Part shown: piece by piece, positions 62,821 through 64,000 of the stretch
How the letters are laid out: every line of letters starts with the position of its first letter
Position numbering within the stretch: position 1 is the stretch's first letter
Assembly: GCF_900113955.1 (NCBI RefSeq)
Contig: NZ_FORH01000003.1
Span: 62,001-126,000, forward strand
Reading direction: 5' to 3'
DNA length: 64,000 nucleotides
DNA from: Celeribacter neptunius
GTDB taxonomy: Bacteria > Pseudomonadota > Alphaproteobacteria > Rhodobacterales > Rhodobacteraceae
The notes under the pieces: model-generated
What the model saw: the letters and a program-made list of their open reading frames with translations, nothing else
Databases searched by the model: none
What the model was told of the DNA's origin: nothing
Translations under genes and position numbers: made by a program

Positions 62821-62918
62821 GTCTCACCTGTCTGAAACCCCGGTGGGAGTCCGGTGGCTGTATTACCAGCACGCCAAGAGCCCGAAGACCAGCCCCCGCA
62901 ACGTGCAGCCTGTTCTTC

Positions 62919-64000
62919 TCATTCGCCCTTGATCAGCTTGCGGCGCAGCCAGCCGGAGAAGCTGTCCATCGCCATCACCAGAAGCACCACGAGAATGATG
63001 TAATAGGACACCTCTTCCCAGTCCTTCTGGGTGATCATCGCCTGGGTCAGCAAGAGCCCGATGCCGCCACCGGTGATCGCCCCGATGATGGTGGCCGACC
63101 GGGTGTTGGATTCCAAGAAGTACAGCACCTGCGACAAGAGCACCGGAACGATCTGCGGGATCACCCCGAAGCGGTAGCGCTGCAAAGGCTTGGCACCGGT
63201 GGAGGCGATGCCCTCGATCTGCTTGCCATCGACATTTTCCAGCGCTTCAGAGAACAGCTTGCCGAAAGAGCCGGTGTCGGTGAACAGCATCGCCAGCGCG
63301 CCGGTCATCGGGCCGGGCCCGAAGGCACGCGACAGAAGGATGGTCCAGATCAGCCCGTCGACGCCCCTCAAGAAGTCGAACAGCCGCCGCGCCGCCATAC
63401 GCACCACTTTGAGCGGCGCGAAATTGCGCGCAGCGAGAAAGGCCAGCGGCAGGGCAACGATGGCCGCACCGAAGGTGCCCAAGAAAGCCATGAGCACGGT
63501 TTCGAACAGCGCCCAGGCCGTGTCACCATGACGCCAGATCGCGTTGTTCCAGAAATCCTGCCAGGCCCCCGTCAGGTTGGAGCGGGCCGGATCGATACGG
63601 TCGCCGAAAAGGATCTCGCCAAAGCTGTGATCGTAATAGGGGCTCTCGAGCGTGAAAAAGAACAGCTCCCAGCCGAAATCATAGACGAAGACTTCGGTCC
63701 GGGCCTTGGTCAGGGTGAGCCGTGCCGCATCGGTGCTGACCATGAGGCGGGTTTTCGACAGCGACACCCAGTCCGGCAGAGCCTCGGGATCGAGATTGGT
63801 GGTGACGCCAGCCGAGCGGCTCTGCGTCGCCTCGATCACACCATAGCCCGGCACGTCGAAGCGCACGAGATCGCCATTGATGTCGATGCTGCCGCCATTG
63901 TCGAGCGTGATATGCGCGCTGTCCTCAGCCAGCACGACCCAGCCCGGCATATTGGTCTCGTCATATGTGCCTTTGCGCTCGCCCTCGACGGCGACCTCGA
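62919..64000 (-). CDS. phnE: Phosphonate ABC transporter permease (5' end beyond the window)
   Basis: The frame is open to the window edge, so the start lies outside; 360 codons are visible. The N-terminal portion (before about residue 150 of the visible part) is a non-membrane region, followed by membrane helices with ALPLAFLAARNFAPL, the permease loop FSEALENVDGKQIEGIASTG and a C-terminal segment ending RRKLIKGE. The long N-terminal extension is typical of alphaproteobacterial PhnE proteins as I recall. The binding protein and ATPase (phnD, phnC) should lie just beyond the window. It belongs upstream of the hexapeptide transferase. Confidence 0.87.
   Translation of the reverse strand, partial: EVAVEGERKGTYDETNMPGWVVLAEDSAHITLDNGGSIDINGDLVRFDVPGYGVIEATQSRSAGVTTNLDPEALPDWVSLSKTRLMVSTDAARLTLTKARTEVFVYDFGWELFFFTLESPYYDHSFGEILFGDRIDPARSNLTGAWQDFWNNAIWRHGDTAWALFETVLMAFLGTFGAAIVALPLAFLAARNFAPLKVVRMAARRLFDFLRGVDGLIWTILLSRAFGPGPMTGALAMLFTDTGSFGKLFSEALENVDGKQIEGIASTGAKPLQRYRFGVIPQIVPVLLSQVLYFLESNTRSATIIGAITGGGIGLLLTQAMITQKDWEEVSYYIILVVLLVMAMDSFSGWLRRKLIKGE

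Overview
The window is a GC-rich, gene-dense piece of an alphaproteobacterial chromosome, almost certainly Rhodobacteraceae (Roseobacter/Celeribacter-like). The evidence is the gene content: crotonyl-CoA carboxylase/reductase with ethylmalonyl-CoA mutase, mesaconyl-CoA hydratase and malyl-CoA thioesterase (ethylmalonyl-CoA pathway); an sdhCDAB operon holding a small lipoprotein gene; a 2-oxoglutarate dehydrogenase E2 with two lipoyl domains; an AHL synthase/LuxR pair; a VPLPA-CTERM protein; and a complete C-P lyase core.

Layout. 1-2.6 kb: tail of a BMP-type nucleoside/purine ABC importer (ATPase, two permeases). 2.7-4.3 kb: TauE/SafE exporter plus a TIGR02186-type membrane protein. 4.4-7.7 kb: RecD-like helicase, then luxI, luxR and a small ORF overlapping luxR. 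8-11.6 kb: divergent ccrA and ecm. 11.7-13.8 kb: acylphosphatase, purine nucleoside phosphorylase, aldo/keto reductase. 14.2-17.3 kb: small hypothetical genes, a sulfotransferase/DUF1989 pair, a VPLPA-CTERM protein. 17.4-21.1 kb: sdhCDA-lipoprotein-sdhB. 21.4-24.2 kb: mcl2-nnrU-DUF1737-mch. 24.8-25.9 kb: a periplasmic protein and a second TauE/SafE protein. 26-40 kb: mdh, an inserted glycosyltransferase/sulfotransferase cluster and an outer-membrane barrel, then sucC-sucD-sucA-sucB, small inserted genes and lpd. 40-43.1 kb: thioesterase, GntR regulator, SprT/YgjP metalloprotease, TIGR02300 protein, tRNA-Ala(GGC). 43.6-44.7 kb: an RTX-repeat protein. 45.3-48.8 kb: nadA-nadB-nadC. 48.8-51.6 kb: nirB-nirD. 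51.9-64 kb: phosphonate (C-P lyase) region with phnM, DUF1045, phnN, phnL, a CorA transporter, phnK-J-I-H-G, phnF, a second phnM, a hexapeptide transferase and the 3' part of phnE.

How it fits together. The TCA-cycle genes (sdh, suc/lpd, mdh) and two blocks of the ethylmalonyl-CoA pathway give most of the oxidative and acetate-assimilating carbon core in one neighbourhood. The regulatory signal I find most interesting is a palindrome, TGTGATCACA. It occurs as a closely spaced pair upstream of sdhC, as a pair with a near-identical spacer upstream of sucC, and once just upstream of a GntR/FCD regulator gene, which suggests a local TCA-cycle regulon with autoregulation. Other regulatory signals are two ANTAR-type hexaloop hairpins in the nirB leader, a perfect 18-bp inverted repeat between phnM and the DUF1045 gene, and TGTCTA/TAGACA operators between phnG and phnF.

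No CRISPR array, prophage, intact insertion sequence, rRNA operon or replication origin was seen. A dispersed non-coding repeat family occupies at least two, probably four, intergenic gaps. I did not recognise a clearly new defence or mobile system. The most novel material is regulatory and small-gene content inside otherwise familiar operons.
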